Source of the DNA: Hyphomicrobium sp.
Lineage (GTDB): Bacteria; Pseudomonadota; Alphaproteobacteria; Rhizobiales; Hyphomicrobiaceae
Length of the DNA stretch: 64,000 nucleotides
NCBI GenBank assembly: GCA_030148725.1
Contig: JASBSU010000046.1
Coordinates: 1-64,000 of the forward strand
Direction: 5' to 3'
Positions 35,430-43,561 of this stretch are shown in pieces. Both the position numbers and the translations under genes were made by a program. Within the stretch, counting starts at the first letter, position 1. Every line of letters starts with the position of its first letter. Below the pieces are notes generated by a model. It was not told the DNA's origin. It ran no database searches and saw nothing but the letters and a program-made list of their open reading frames with translations.

Positions 35430-36185
35430 CTACGGTACGGCCGGCGCCACCCCGAAGCCCAATCGGTGCTTGATGCCCTGCCAGAGCGTCTCCGAGCAGC
35501 CGAAGTCGAAGGCCTTGCACGTTACCTCATGCGAGCCCTTGTAGATCATCTCCAGTGCCACCCAGAGGATGATCAGGAGGCCGACCCAGGTGATCCAAGG
35601 GTACTTCACGAGCAGCGAGGCGATGTAATGCGACGCTACGGCCATCAGGATGATTGCCACCGCGAGGCCGATCACCAGCACCAGGATCGAGCCCTTTGAG
35701 GCGCCGGCAACGGCCAGGACGTTGTCGAGCGACATCGAAACGTCCGCGATCGTAATCAGGCCAACCGCGTGCCAGAAGCTGAGATCGCCGTTTTGTTGGC
35801 CCTGTCCAGGCTCGGCATCGGCGTGGTGCGTGCCGGTCGTGATCTGCAGGTACATTTTCCAGCAGACCCAGAGCAGCAGTATGCCACCCGCTAGCGTCAG
35901 GCCGATGATCGCCAAGAGCTGCACGGTGATAGCGGCAAAGAATATGCGCAGCAGAACCGCTGCGGCGATGCCCCAGAAGATGACCTTGCTTCTGATTTCT
36001 TTTTGAACGCGCGACGCAGCCAGACCCACGATGATGGCGTTGTCTCCCGCCAGCACCAAGTCGATCATGATGATGTTGACGAGTGCTACGGCGTTCTGGC
36101 GATACCAGTCTATGGAAACGAGATGTTGCGCTTCTTCAGCGATCAGCCCGAGCAGATAGCTCAGGTCCTGCAGTAGCCAGTCCAT
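35430..36185 (-). CDS. TerC-family integral membrane protein
   Basis: 251 residues with about seven hydrophobic helices. The two TerC signatures are present: IDLVLAGDNAIIVGLAAS and ADVSMSLDNVLAVAGAS, acidic/Asn-rich helices thought to bind metal. Members include manganese exporters (Alx, MntX-like) and proteins that metallate exported enzymes. The annotation by similarity to tellurite resistance is historical. Start 36185 is chosen at the first helix; upstream Met at 36260 would add a polar stretch crossing the region after the rpsI terminator. It lies between rpsI and argC. Confidence 0.87.
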   Translation of the reverse strand: MDWLLQDLSYLLGLIAEEAQHLVSIDWYRQNAVALVNIIMIDLVLAGDNAIIVGLAASRVQKEIRSKVIFWGIAAAVLLRIFFAAITVQLLAIIGLTLAGGILLLWVCWKMYLQITTGTHHADAEPGQGQQNGDLSFWHAVGLITIADVSMSLDNVLAVAGASKGSILVLVIGLAVAIILMAVASHYIASLLVKYPWITWVGLLIILWVALEMIYKGSHEVTCKAFDFGCSETLWQGIKHRLGFGVAPAVP

Positions 36186-36300
36186 CCAACCCTGCCTATC
36201 GAGGCACAATCCGGCATTCGCGCCGTGTGCCAAATCCCCCACACCGGGCGTATGTGGCATCCCCTCTCTGCGCGGGCAAGTCTCCTGAGGGGCAAAAAGG

Positions 36301-36330
36301 CGAAAGGCCGCCCCGGGGGACGGCCTTTCG
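36301..36330 (-). terminator. Intrinsic terminator after rplM-rpsI
   Basis: On the minus strand CGAAAGGCCG (36321-36330) pairs perfectly with CGGCCTTTCG (36301-36310). The 10-nt centre is GC-rich and partly self-complementary. The stem is followed after a few bases by CCTTTTTGCC, a short T-run. It lies 32 bases after the rpsI stop. Confidence 0.85.
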
Positions 36331-36361
36331 GAACTTTGAACCGCGGCAACAAGCCTGGCGC

Positions 36362-36841
36362 TTAGCGCTTCGAGAACTGGAAGCTGCGGCGAGCCTTCAT
36401 GCGGCCGTACTTCTTACGCTCGACGACGCGGCTGTCGCGCGTGAGGAAGCCGCCCTTCTTCAGCACCGAGCGAAGGTCGGGCTCGAAGTAGGTCAGGGCC
36501 TTGGAGATGCCGTGGCGCACGGCGCCAGCCTGGCCGGAAAGGCCGCCGCCAGCCACCGTCACGTTGATGTCGTACTGCGCCGAACGGTTGGTTACCGACA
36601 GCGGCTGCTGGAGCAGCATCTGCAGAACCGGGCGGGCGAAATACTTGGTGTAGTCCTTGGCGTTGACCGTGATCATGCCTTTGCCGGGCTTGATCCAGAC
36701 GCGGGCAACCGCGTTCTTGCGCTTGCCGGTCGCGTAGGCGCGGCCGAGGCTGTCGAGCTTCTGGACGTGAACCGGAGCGCCGGCCGGAGCGGCACCTTTG
36801 AGATCGCCGAGGGCGTCCAAAGACTTGGTTTCCTGAGCCAT
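36362..36841 (-). CDS. rpsI: 30S ribosomal protein S9
   Basis: 159 residues. The S9 core is plain: [21 protein letters not shown], then [19 protein letters not shown], and the basic tail ending [11 protein letters not shown] that reaches the P-site tRNA. An alanine-rich N-terminal extension of about 30 residues is usual in alphaproteobacteria. It starts 5 bases after the rplM stop, forming the universal rplM-rpsI operon. Confidence 0.98.
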   Translation of the reverse strand: MAQETKSLDALGDLKGAAPAGAPVHVQKLDSLGRAYATGKRKNAVARVWIKPGKGMITVNAKDYTKYFARPVLQMLLQQPLSVTNRSAQYDINVTVAGGGLSGQAGAVRHGISKALTYFEPDLRSVLKKGGFLTRDSRVVERKKYGRMKARRSFQFSKR

Positions 36842-36846
36842 TGTCC

Positions 36847-37308
36847 TTAGACCCTCGCGTTCTTACGGTTGAGCTTCGCCACGTCGAGCTTCTCGGGGCT
36901 CTGTGCCGCGTGCGGGTGCTCGCTACCCTTGTAGATCTTGAGATTGCGCATCAGCTGGCGCTGCAGCGGGCCGCGCTTCAGCATGCGCTCGACGGCCAGC
37001 TCGACGACGCGCTCTGGAAACTTGCCCTCGAGGATGCGGCGCGGGGTCGTCTCCTTCACGCCGCCGGGATGACCGGTGTGGCGGTAGTAGACCTTGTCTT
37101 CATGCTTATCGCCCGAGAAGATCACCTTCTCGGCGTTGATGACGACGATATTGTCGCCGCAATCGACATGCGGGGTATAGATGGGCTTGTGCTTGCCCTT
37201 GAGGCGCGTGGCGATGAGAGCGGCCAGGCGACCGACGACGAGACCGTCAGCGTCGATCAGGATCCACTTCTTCTCCACCTCGCCCGGCTTGGCGACGTAG
37301 GTCGTCAT
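36847..37308 (-). CDS. rplM: 50S ribosomal protein L13
   Basis: 153 residues. Typical L13 motifs: [41 protein letters not shown] and [19 protein letters not shown]13 is an early assembly protein of the large subunit. First gene of the operon; a near-consensus promoter lies 70-98 bases upstream. Confidence 0.98.
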   Translation of the reverse strand: MTTYVAKPGEVEKKWILIDADGLVVGRLAALIATRLKGKHKPIYTPHVDCGDNIVVINAEKVIFSGDKHEDKVYYRHTGHPGGVKETTPRRILEGKFPERVVELAVERMLKRGPLQRQLMRNLKIYKGSEHPHAAQSPEKLDVAKLNRKNARV

Positions 37309-37377
37309 AGTCGGCTCCGATGCTGGAATCGCCAGCCTTCATGCGCGCAACACCGCGCCGCTGGCGAAAGAGCCGCC

Positions 37378-37406
37378 TTAAGACCAGATCGCCCGAATCC
37401 TGTCAA
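37378..37406 (-). promoter_or_regulatory. Sigma-70 type promoter for rplM-rpsI
   Basis: On the minus strand TTGACA (37401-37406) is followed after exactly 17 bases by TCTTAA (37378-37383). The -35 hexamer is perfect and the spacing ideal. It lies about 70 bases upstream of the rplM start. Confidence 0.65.
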
Positions 37407-37675
37407 CAAGAACTCATCACAAAATTGCAAAAGCGTTGTCTAACAATGGCTTACATGATGTGGTATCTAAATACCGCAAATGATTGCTTTCAAGGCGCCG
37501 ACTCCGGGAGACGGCACCCCTCGGCCTTGCCGCCGCAAGCGACTTGCAGCAATTCGCAAATCGGCGTGAGAGTGCCACCGCATCTTTTGATGCTGGCGCG
37601 AAAAAGTCGGAAAACGATGCGCGCGATGGATTGGATCCGCGACGGGCGGAAATGAGGACTTGGAGGGACGACCAA
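37407..37675. other. Intergenic region upstream of the hypothetical periplasmic gene
   Basis: Part of a 367-base gap. It is richer in A+T than its surroundings near 37410-37490 and contains the perfect inverted repeat GGTAT-ctaa-ATACC (37462-37475), which may be an operator. No gene is supported here. Confidence 0.4.
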
Positions 37676-38209
37676 ATGCGGCAGGCTTTGAATTGTGTAA
37701 CTCCCTGGCTGGCAGCGATCATGGCTGTTGTCATCGCGTGCACCGGGGCCTCCGCGCAGGAGCCCTCCAAGGACGCCCCGATCAAGCAGATCAAACTGAC
37801 CGACGACCAGGTGAAGAGCTTCATCGCGGCGCAGCCTGACCTCGCGACCGTCGCCCCGAAGCTGCAGGAGGCCGGCGACAACATCGAGCCGGCGCTGCAA
37901 ACGGAGCTCGATGGGATCGCGAAGAAGCATGGGTTTGCCGACTTCGCCGAGTTGGACGACGTTGCGGCCAACATCTCGATCGTGATGGCCGGCCTCGATT
38001 CCAAGTCCGGTGATTTCACCGAGCCGGTCGAGGCGCTGAAGAAAGAGCTGGCCGACGTGACGGCCGACGCCTCCATCCCTGACGACGATAAGAAGCAGCT
38101 TGTCGAGGAATTGAACGAGGCGATCAAGACGACGCCGCACATCGAGCACCCGGAGAACGTTGAGATCGTCAAGACGCACCGCGCCGAGATAGAGAAGGCG
38201 CTGCAATGA
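37676..38209 (+). CDS. Hypothetical secreted helical protein
   Basis: 177 residues. ATG 37676 is preceded by GGAGGG at 37662-37667. A signal peptide is clear (LAAIMAVVIACTGASAQ). The mature part is acidic and predicted to be helical, with TDDQVKSFIAAQPDLATVAP, KHGFADFAELDDVAANISIV, and a C-terminal Asp/Glu-rich region. I do not recognise the family by name; similar small periplasmic proteins occur in Hyphomicrobiales. It is 24 bases upstream of the enoyl-CoA hydratase homologue and on the same strand, with no functional hint from that. Confidence 0.75.
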   Translation: MRQALNCVTPWLAAIMAVVIACTGASAQEPSKDAPIKQIKLTDDQVKSFIAAQPDLATVAPKLQEAGDNIEPALQTELDGIAKKHGFADFAELDDVAANISIVMAGLDSKSGDFTEPVEALKKELADVTADASIPDDDKKQLVEELNEAIKTTPHIEHPENVEIVKTHRAEIEKALQ

Positions 38210-38233
38210 CGCCATCGGCGTCGAGGAGAGGTC

Positions 38234-39067
38234 ATGTCGAATCATGTCGCACGCGCGTCGGCGAATAGCGCAGACGGTCCGCTGCTCCTCACCGAGCGAC
38301 CTTGCGACGGCGTCACCCTTCTCACGCTGAACCGTCCTTCTGCCCGCAACGCGCTCTCGCTGGCGATGATCGCGGAGCTGCACACCGCAATCGAAGGGTG
38401 CGGCTCCGATCCCGAGACGTTGGCCGTGGTCATCTCTGCAAATGGCTCTGTGTTCTCCTCCGGTCATGATCTGAAGGAGCTTACGGCACACCGGGTCGAC
38501 GCAGACAAAGGGCTGGCGTTCTATTCCGAAACGATGGCTGCTTGCTCGGCGATGATGCAGGCGATCGTCGCGTGCCCCAAGCCGGTGATCGCCGCCGTCG
38601 AGGGCACCGCCACCGCAGCAGGATGCCAGCTCGTCGCCACCTGTGACCTCGCCGTTGCGGGCGAGAATGCGAAGTTCTGCACCCCGGGTGTCAACATCGG
38701 TCTCTTCTGTTCGACACCCATGGTCGCACTGTCGCGGAACATCGCCCGCAAGCGCGCCATGCAGATGCTGTTGACCGGCGAGATGGTCTCGGCCGCCGAA
38801 GCCGTCGACTGGGGTTTGGTCAACAGCGCAGCGCCCGCTGGAGAGGCGTTGCGCGACGCTCTTGGACTTGCGCGCGATATCGCAGCAAAGTCTCCGCTCA
38901 CTGTCGCAATCGGCAAGTCCGCTTTCTATGCGCAGGCGGAAATGAGCCTCAAGGATGCTTACGATTATGCCGCCCGCGTCATGGTCGAGAACATGATGGC
39001 GCACGACGCCGAGGAAGGCATCGGAGCATTCCTCAGCAAGCGTAAGCCTGAGTGGAAAGGCTGCTGA
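38234..39067 (+). CDS. Enoyl-CoA hydratase/isomerase family protein lacking both catalytic glutamates
   Basis: 277 residues. Crotonase-fold landmarks are present: NRPSARNALSLAMIAEL, VFSSGHDLKEL (CoA and oxyanion-hole region), and GTATAAGCQLVATCDLAVA. The first catalytic Glu of hydratases (GCE) is Gln here (GCQL), and the second (PE) is Gly (CTPGVNIGLF). This fits the ECHDC3-like subgroup, whose reaction is unknown. A different crotonase reaction using only the oxyanion hole is possible. Followed on the same strand by a CoA-binding protein, a pairing common in alphaproteobacteria. Confidence 0.87.
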   Translation: MSNHVARASANSADGPLLLTERPCDGVTLLTLNRPSARNALSLAMIAELHTAIEGCGSDPETLAVVISANGSVFSSGHDLKELTAHRVDADKGLAFYSETMAACSAMMQAIVACPKPVIAAVEGTATAAGCQLVATCDLAVAGENAKFCTPGVNIGLFCSTPMVALSRNIARKRAMQMLLTGEMVSAAEAVDWGLVNSAAPAGEALRDALGLARDIAAKSPLTVAIGKSAFYAQAEMSLKDAYDYAARVMVENMMAHDAEEGIGAFLSKRKPEWKGC

Positions 39068-39138
39068 TCACTTCGTCGCGCCCAGACACTCGCACCGCCC
39101 GCTATCGCCGTTCTGCGCAACCGTCGTATGTTCCCGCC

Positions 39139-39672
39139 ATGAGCCATGACAGCTATAGCGATGACCACATCGCAGATATTCTGCGCGCCTCGCGCGTCTT
39201 CGCCTTCGTCGGAGCTTCCGCCAATACCAGTCGCCCGAGCTACTTCGCCATGAAGTATCTGCTCGGCAAAGGCTACAAGGTGCATCCGGTCAATCCGGGG
39301 CTGGCAGGTCAGCAGGTGCTCGGCCAGGACGTGTACGCGACCCTCGCCGACGTCCCCGCACCGGTCGATGTCGTCGACATCTTCCGCAACTCTGAGGCGG
39401 CGCTCGCCATTACGCGTGAGGCAATCGCGCTCAGGGACCGACTGGGCATCAAGGTTGTGTGGATGCAGTTGGGGGTGCGCAACGATGCTGCCGCTGCCGA
39501 GGCCGAAGCTGCCGGGCTGACAGTCGTGATGAACCGCTGTCCCAAAATCGAGTACGGCCGCCTGTCCGGGGAGATCGGATGGGCAGGCGTCAACGCGGGC
39601 TTGGTATCCAGCCAGCGGCCCAAGTTGTCGCCACAGGGCGTGCAGGGCCTGCACATTGCCGACAAGAGGTAA
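39139..39672 (+). CDS. CoA-binding domain protein (YccU family)
   Basis: 177 residues. Rossmann-type CoA-binding fold: VFAFVGASANTSRPSYFAMK, GYKVHPVNPG, DVVDIFRNSE, KVVWMQLGVRN, and the ending MNRCPKIEYGRL with the family's conserved Cys. Proteins of this family bind CoA or dephospho-CoA; the function is not settled. The longer frame from 39052 would overlap the upstream gene and has no support, so the ATG at 39139 before the domain is chosen. Confidence 0.88.
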   Translation: MSHDSYSDDHIADILRASRVFAFVGASANTSRPSYFAMKYLLGKGYKVHPVNPGLAGQQVLGQDVYATLADVPAPVDVVDIFRNSEAALAITREAIALRDRLGIKVVWMQLGVRNDAAAAEAEAAGLTVVMNRCPKIEYGRLSGEIGWAGVNAGLVSSQRPKLSPQGVQGLHIADKR

Positions 39673-39805
39673 ATGCGCGAGGCCGCGGGCGGCGGGGCGC
39701 CATCACTGCCGCCGGCCCGCACCACTTCCAAACATTGCCGCCACACTTGCCGGACGAAGAACGCGCCCTACCTAGCTTGGGAAAGAAATCGCTAGGGAGC
39801 CCCAC

Positions 39806-40639
39806 ATGATTGATGCGACGCGGATTCTGGACATGCTGGTCGGAGGTGGCGCTGGCGCCAACCCCAATCAGGCACCAGGGCAATTCCCCGCGCCGGCACA
39901 AGCGCAACCCGGCAGCGGCGCTGGCGATCTGATGGAGCGCGCGCGTGGCATGCTGGGCGGAGCCATGGGCAACCTGCCCGGTGGTCTCGGCGGCGGCGTT
40001 GCCGGCGGCGTGGCCGCAGGTGCGATCACATCGCTTCTGCTCGGCTCCAAGGCCGGCCGTGAGTTCGCAGGCGAAGCGCTCAAGCTTGGAGCCGCGGCTG
40101 CGCTCGGCGGTCTCGCGTACCGCGCCTATTCCAACTACAAGACCGGCCAGCCAGTCGGCGCCAACACATCGTCACAGAGCGTGCCGTCCGTCACGCCGAG
40201 CCCGCTCCCTGCTGCAACGCCCGCCAATGATCACGCTCTGCTGCTGGTGCGGGCCATGATCGCCGCCGCCCTTTCCGATGGCGTGCTCGACGAAACCGAG
40301 CGCAACACGATTATCGGTCGTCTTTCCGCAGTGGGCATAAACGCCGAGGAGCAGCACTTCCTGGATACTGAGATCGGCCGTCCGTTCTCGCCAGCGCAGT
40401 TCGCTGCCGCCGCCAGGACGCCTGAGCAGCGCGCCGAGGTTTATCTTGCATCGGCGCTCGCCATCGATGCAGACACCGACGCCGAGCGGACTTACCTCAA
40501 GTACCTCGCCGCGACGTTGTCGCTCGACGATAAGCTCATTGCTCATCTCGAGGACGCGGTGCGCAATGCCAAGACCGATGTCGGTCCCGTTCCGGCGCCC
40601 GCCATCAACACCACGCCCCAGCAACGTATCGCGGGCTAG
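39806..40639 (+). CDS. TerB-like protein (DUF533, YebE family)
   Basis: 277 residues. N-terminal Gly/Ala/Pro-rich part with two glycine-rich hydrophobic stretches (LPGGLGGGVAGGVAAGAIT, LKLGAAAALGGLAYRAY), then a helical TerB-like domain from about 145 (LLVRAMIAAALSDGVLDETE, AEVYLASALAIDADTDAE). DUF533 proteins are inner-membrane associated and of unknown function. It precedes the encapsulin operon by 176 bases on the same strand; no link is established. Confidence 0.85.
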   Translation: MIDATRILDMLVGGGAGANPNQAPGQFPAPAQAQPGSGAGDLMERARGMLGGAMGNLPGGLGGGVAGGVAAGAITSLLLGSKAGREFAGEALKLGAAAALGGLAYRAYSNYKTGQPVGANTSSQSVPSVTPSPLPAATPANDHALLLVRAMIAAALSDGVLDETERNTIIGRLSAVGINAEEQHFLDTEIGRPFSPAQFAAAARTPEQRAEVYLASALAIDADTDAERTYLKYLAATLSLDDKLIAHLEDAVRNAKTDVGPVPAPAINTTPQQRIAG

Positions 40640-40815
40640 CAGCCCGTAGAAGGGCGCGCTTGCAGAACGGGCGCGCCCCTACAGCCTTGCGAACCGCCCC
40701 GCTCAGTGGCTGACACAACCCGATAGCGCCCACTTTCCTTTGCAAAGCGGCGATGCGAAAACGAATGTAGATTCGTCTTTCAGCGTCGCCGCAGACGCTT
40801 GGGGAAACGCCGCCG

Positions 40816-41886
40816 ATGACGGCTGCCAGCGCAAGTGCAAACAGCACCATCGTCCCACAGCCGGTCACAGCGCCCCTGACGCGCTCGGCCATCTTCCTCG
40901 TCCTGTCCATCAATCCCGGTCAAGAAAGCTGTGCGGCAGTTCGCAGCTTCTGCTCGGATCTTCCCGGCCTGTTTCGCGCCGTCGAGTTTCGCAACATCGA
41001 GGCCGGCCTCAGCTGTGTCATGGGCATCGGGTCTGACGCGTGGGACCGGATGTTCGGCAGCCAGCGCCCCGCCGAGCTGCATCCGTTCCGCGAAATCCGT
41101 GCCGGCGCGCGCCACGCCGTATCAACGCCCGGCGATCTGCTGTTTCACATTCGTGCCAAGCGCATGGACCTCTGTTTCGAGCTCGCGACGCGCATCATGG
41201 AAAGCCTCGGCGACTCTGTCTCGGCTGTCGATGAGGTGCATGGTTTCCGCTACTTCGATGATCGCGACCTGTTGGGTTTCGTGGATGGAACGGAGAACCC
41301 GCGCGGGCAGGAGATCGCGGAAGCCGCGCTCATCGGAGACGAGGATCCGCTATTCGCTGGCGGCAGCTATGTCATCGTGCAGAAATACCTGCACGACATG
41401 GCCGGCTGGAACGCGCTTTCCACCGAAGCGCAGGAGCGCATCATCGGCCGCAAGAAGCTTTCCGATATCGAGCTTGCCGAAAACGTAAAGCCGACGTCCG
41501 CCCACAATGCGCTGACCACCATCACCGAGGACGGCAAAGAGTTCAAAATCCTGCGCGATAACATGCCGTTCGGAAGCGTCGCTGCCGGGGAGTTCGGCAC
41601 ATATTTCATCGGCTACTGTCGAACCCCGCGCACCACCGAACAGATGATCGAGAACATGTTCGTCGGCCGCCCGCCCGGCAATTACGACCGGCTGCTGGAT
41701 TTCAGCCGCGCCGTCACTGGTTCTCTGTTCTTCGTACCATCGTCGACGCTGCTTGAATCCCTCGCTGACGATCCTGCACCAGCAGCACCTGCGGCGCCCA
41801 CCACCGAAACCCCAGCAATCGTGACAGCAGCGCCGGATGGCTCGCTCGGCATCGGCTCGCTCAAGGGAGAGGAAAGCTATGAATAA
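40816..41886 (+). CDS. DyP-type haem peroxidase with encapsulin targeting peptide
   Basis: 356 residues. The DyP signature GFVDG (residues 154-158, catalytic Asp157), the proximal haem ligand His230 (SAHNALTT) and the distal Arg247 (LRDNMPFG) are all present. After residue 315 comes a flexible Pro/Ala/Thr-rich linker, then DGSLGIGSLKG at 341-351. This is almost identical to the cargo-loading peptide that binds the inner face of family-1 encapsulins, as known for the Brevibacterium linens DyP. The gene overlaps the shell gene by 8 bases, so cargo and container are translated together. The physiological substrate of encapsulated DyPs is not known; dyes and aromatics are oxidised in vitro. Confidence 0.97.
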   Translation: MTAASASANSTIVPQPVTAPLTRSAIFLVLSINPGQESCAAVRSFCSDLPGLFRAVEFRNIEAGLSCVMGIGSDAWDRMFGSQRPAELHPFREIRAGARHAVSTPGDLLFHIRAKRMDLCFELATRIMESLGDSVSAVDEVHGFRYFDDRDLLGFVDGTENPRGQEIAEAALIGDEDPLFAGGSYVIVQKYLHDMAGWNALSTEAQERIIGRKKLSDIELAENVKPTSAHNALTTITEDGKEFKILRDNMPFGSVAAGEFGTYFIGYCRTPRTTEQMIENMFVGRPPGNYDRLLDFSRAVTGSLFFVPSSTLLESLADDPAPAAPAAPTTETPAIVTAAPDGSLGIGSLKGEESYE

Positions 41887-42688
41887 TCTTCATCGCGAGC
41901 TTGCGCCGATTTCCGACGCCGCTTGGGCGGACATCGAGCAGGAGACGAAGCGCACCTTGAAGCGCAACATGGCTGGTCGGCGCGTTGTCGATGTGGCGGC
42001 GTCCGGCGGCGTGGCTCTCTCAGCCGTTGGCACCGGCCACCTCGAGACGATTGCCGCACCTGCCGCGGGCATCCTCGCGCGCCAGCGTGAAGTAAAGCCG
42101 CTGGTCGAGTTTCGTGTCCCCTTCGAACTCGACCGCGAGCAGATCGATGACGTCGAGCGCGGGGCGGAGGATTCCGATTGGCAACCCGCCAAGGACGCTG
42201 CGCAAAAAATCGCCTTCGCCGAGGACCGCGCCATTTTCGAGGGTTACGCGGCTGCAGGCATTGTGGGCATCCGCCAAGGCACCAGCAATCCCGTGATGAC
42301 CCTGCCGACAGACGTCCGGCAGTATCCGGACGCCATCTCACAAGCCCTGAGCCAGTTGCGCCTTGTTGGCGTCAACGGACCTTACGCCGTGGTCCTCGGC
42401 GCCGATGCCTACACCGCGCTCGCCGAGGTGAGTGACAACGGATACCCGGTGCTGGAGCACATCCGGAAGCTGGTCAAGGATGAGATCATCTGGGCGCCCG
42501 CCATCAGCGGCGCATTCGTGCTGACGAAGCGCGGCGGCGACTTCGGGCTGCACATCGGACAGGACATATCGATCGGCTATCTGAGCCACACCGACACCAA
42601 GGTGCGCCTCTACCTGCAGGAGACGCTGACGTTCCTACTTCTCACAACGGAAGCCGCCGTCGCCCTCTCGCGTCCCAAAAGCAAATAG
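41879..42688 (+). CDS. Encapsulin shell protein (family 1)
   Basis: 269 residues. HK97-fold encapsulin: start MNNLHRELAPISDAAWADI, then GTGHLETIAAPAAG, LVEFRVPFELDREQIDDVER, AFAEDRAIFEGYAAAGI, NGPYAVVLGADAYTALAE, and the end QETLTFLLLTTEAAVAL. Sixty copies normally build a 24-nm T=1 shell around the cargo. GGGAGAGG in the end of the DyP gene serves as ribosome site. No second cargo gene (ferritin-like protein) is next to it; the peroxiredoxin downstream on the opposite strand has a signal peptide instead of a targeting tail. Confidence 0.97.
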   Translation: MNNLHRELAPISDAAWADIEQETKRTLKRNMAGRRVVDVAASGGVALSAVGTGHLETIAAPAAGILARQREVKPLVEFRVPFELDREQIDDVERGAEDSDWQPAKDAAQKIAFAEDRAIFEGYAAAGIVGIRQGTSNPVMTLPTDVRQYPDAISQALSQLRLVGVNGPYAVVLGADAYTALAEVSDNGYPVLEHIRKLVKDEIIWAPAISGAFVLTKRGGDFGLHIGQDISIGYLSHTDTKVRLYLQETLTFLLLTTEAAVALSRPKSK

Positions 42689-42768
42689 CTGCATCGCAGC
42701 GTGGGCCCGTGGCTCTGCACGGCGTGCCGCGTGCGGGCTCGCCGCTCTCGTCGCGTTTGCGGAGACTT

Positions 42769-42913
42769 GCGTGGGTGCCGGCCTTCGCCGGCATGACGTA
42801 AGTGCGGATCCCGAATGTGGATGCCGAACTACTTAGCGGCGCGCCGCGCGGGCAGCTCTGACGCTCCATGGCCGCTAAGCAAACGTCATCCCGACGAAGG
42901 TCGGGATCCACGC
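42769..42913. repeat. Nested inverted-repeat element (MITE-like or RNA structure)
   Basis: Two 30-base arms face each other: GCGTGGGTGCCGGCC... at 42769-42798 and its imperfect complement ending ...GGGATCCACGC at 42884-42913. Each arm is itself a small palindrome (CCGGCcttcGCCGG; CCCGAcgaaggTCGGG). Inside lies a second perfect inverted repeat, CTTAGCGGC (42832-42840) with GCCGCTAAG (42871-42879). Short repeats of the 'GTCATcCCGGC...' type are dispersed in many alphaproteobacterial genomes. It fills the gap between the encapsulin gene and the converging peroxiredoxin gene. Confidence 0.7.
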
Positions 42914-42982
42914 CAGCGTCAGCAGGCTCTCGTCACTCAGACGACCGCGACACTGCCGCTCGTGCGACGCTCCAAGACGCGC

Positions 42983-43510
42983 CTACTTCGCGCCCTTCTT
43001 CCACTTCTCGAGCGCGGCGAGCGTGTTCTCGACGTGCTGGCTGTGGTCGAGCGCCGTGTACTCGTAGATGATCTCGCCGTTCGGCGCGATGACGTACGAG
43101 GTCCGATTGGCGTAGCCGAATGCCAGCGCCGCATCGTAGGCGCGCATGATGTCCTTGTCGGCATCGGCGGCCACAGGGAACTTGCTCCGGCATTCGCTCA
43201 CCGAGAACTTGTTGAGCGTTTCGATGTCATCGGAGCTGACACCGATTACGCTGGCGCCGAGCGCCGCGAACTTATCCGTCGCCTCGGCGAAGTCGTGTGC
43301 CTCGGCCGTGCAGCCGGGCGTGAAGGCCGCCGGGTAGAAGTACAGCACCACCGGCCCCTTCTTCAGCGCATCGGCGAGCGAATAGGTGAACTCCTTGCCA
43401 CCGAGGGTCGCGCGGGCGGTGAATTCGGGCGCCATCACGCCGGTCTTCAGCGCCGCCAGCGTGGGCGCGGCGAATAGCATTGCGGCGATCAGGGCTGCGA
43501 CGACGCGCAT
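42983..43510 (-). CDS. Periplasmic peroxiredoxin (Bcp/PrxQ type)
   Basis: 175 residues from the ATG at 43510, after AGAGGAAG. A signal peptide (RVVAALIAAMLFAAPTLA) sends it to the periplasm, unlike the usual cytosolic Bcp. The peroxidatic cysteine is in FTPGCTAEAHDF; a second cysteine in VSECRSKF lies too far on to be the classical PrxQ partner at +5. It should reduce hydroperoxides; its periplasmic reductant is unknown. It lies 51 bases downstream of the hemolysin III gene on the same strand. Confidence 0.88.
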   Translation of the reverse strand: MRVVAALIAAMLFAAPTLAALKTGVMAPEFTARATLGGKEFTYSLADALKKGPVVLYFYPAAFTPGCTAEAHDFAEATDKFAALGASVIGVSSDDIETLNKFSVSECRSKFPVAADADKDIMRAYDAALAFGYANRTSYVIAPNGEIIYEYTALDHSQHVENTLAALEKWKKGAK

Positions 43511-43561
43511 GGTGGTCTTCCTCTCGAGCACGACGGTCTCTTCAGTCTAGCCGTATTGGGG

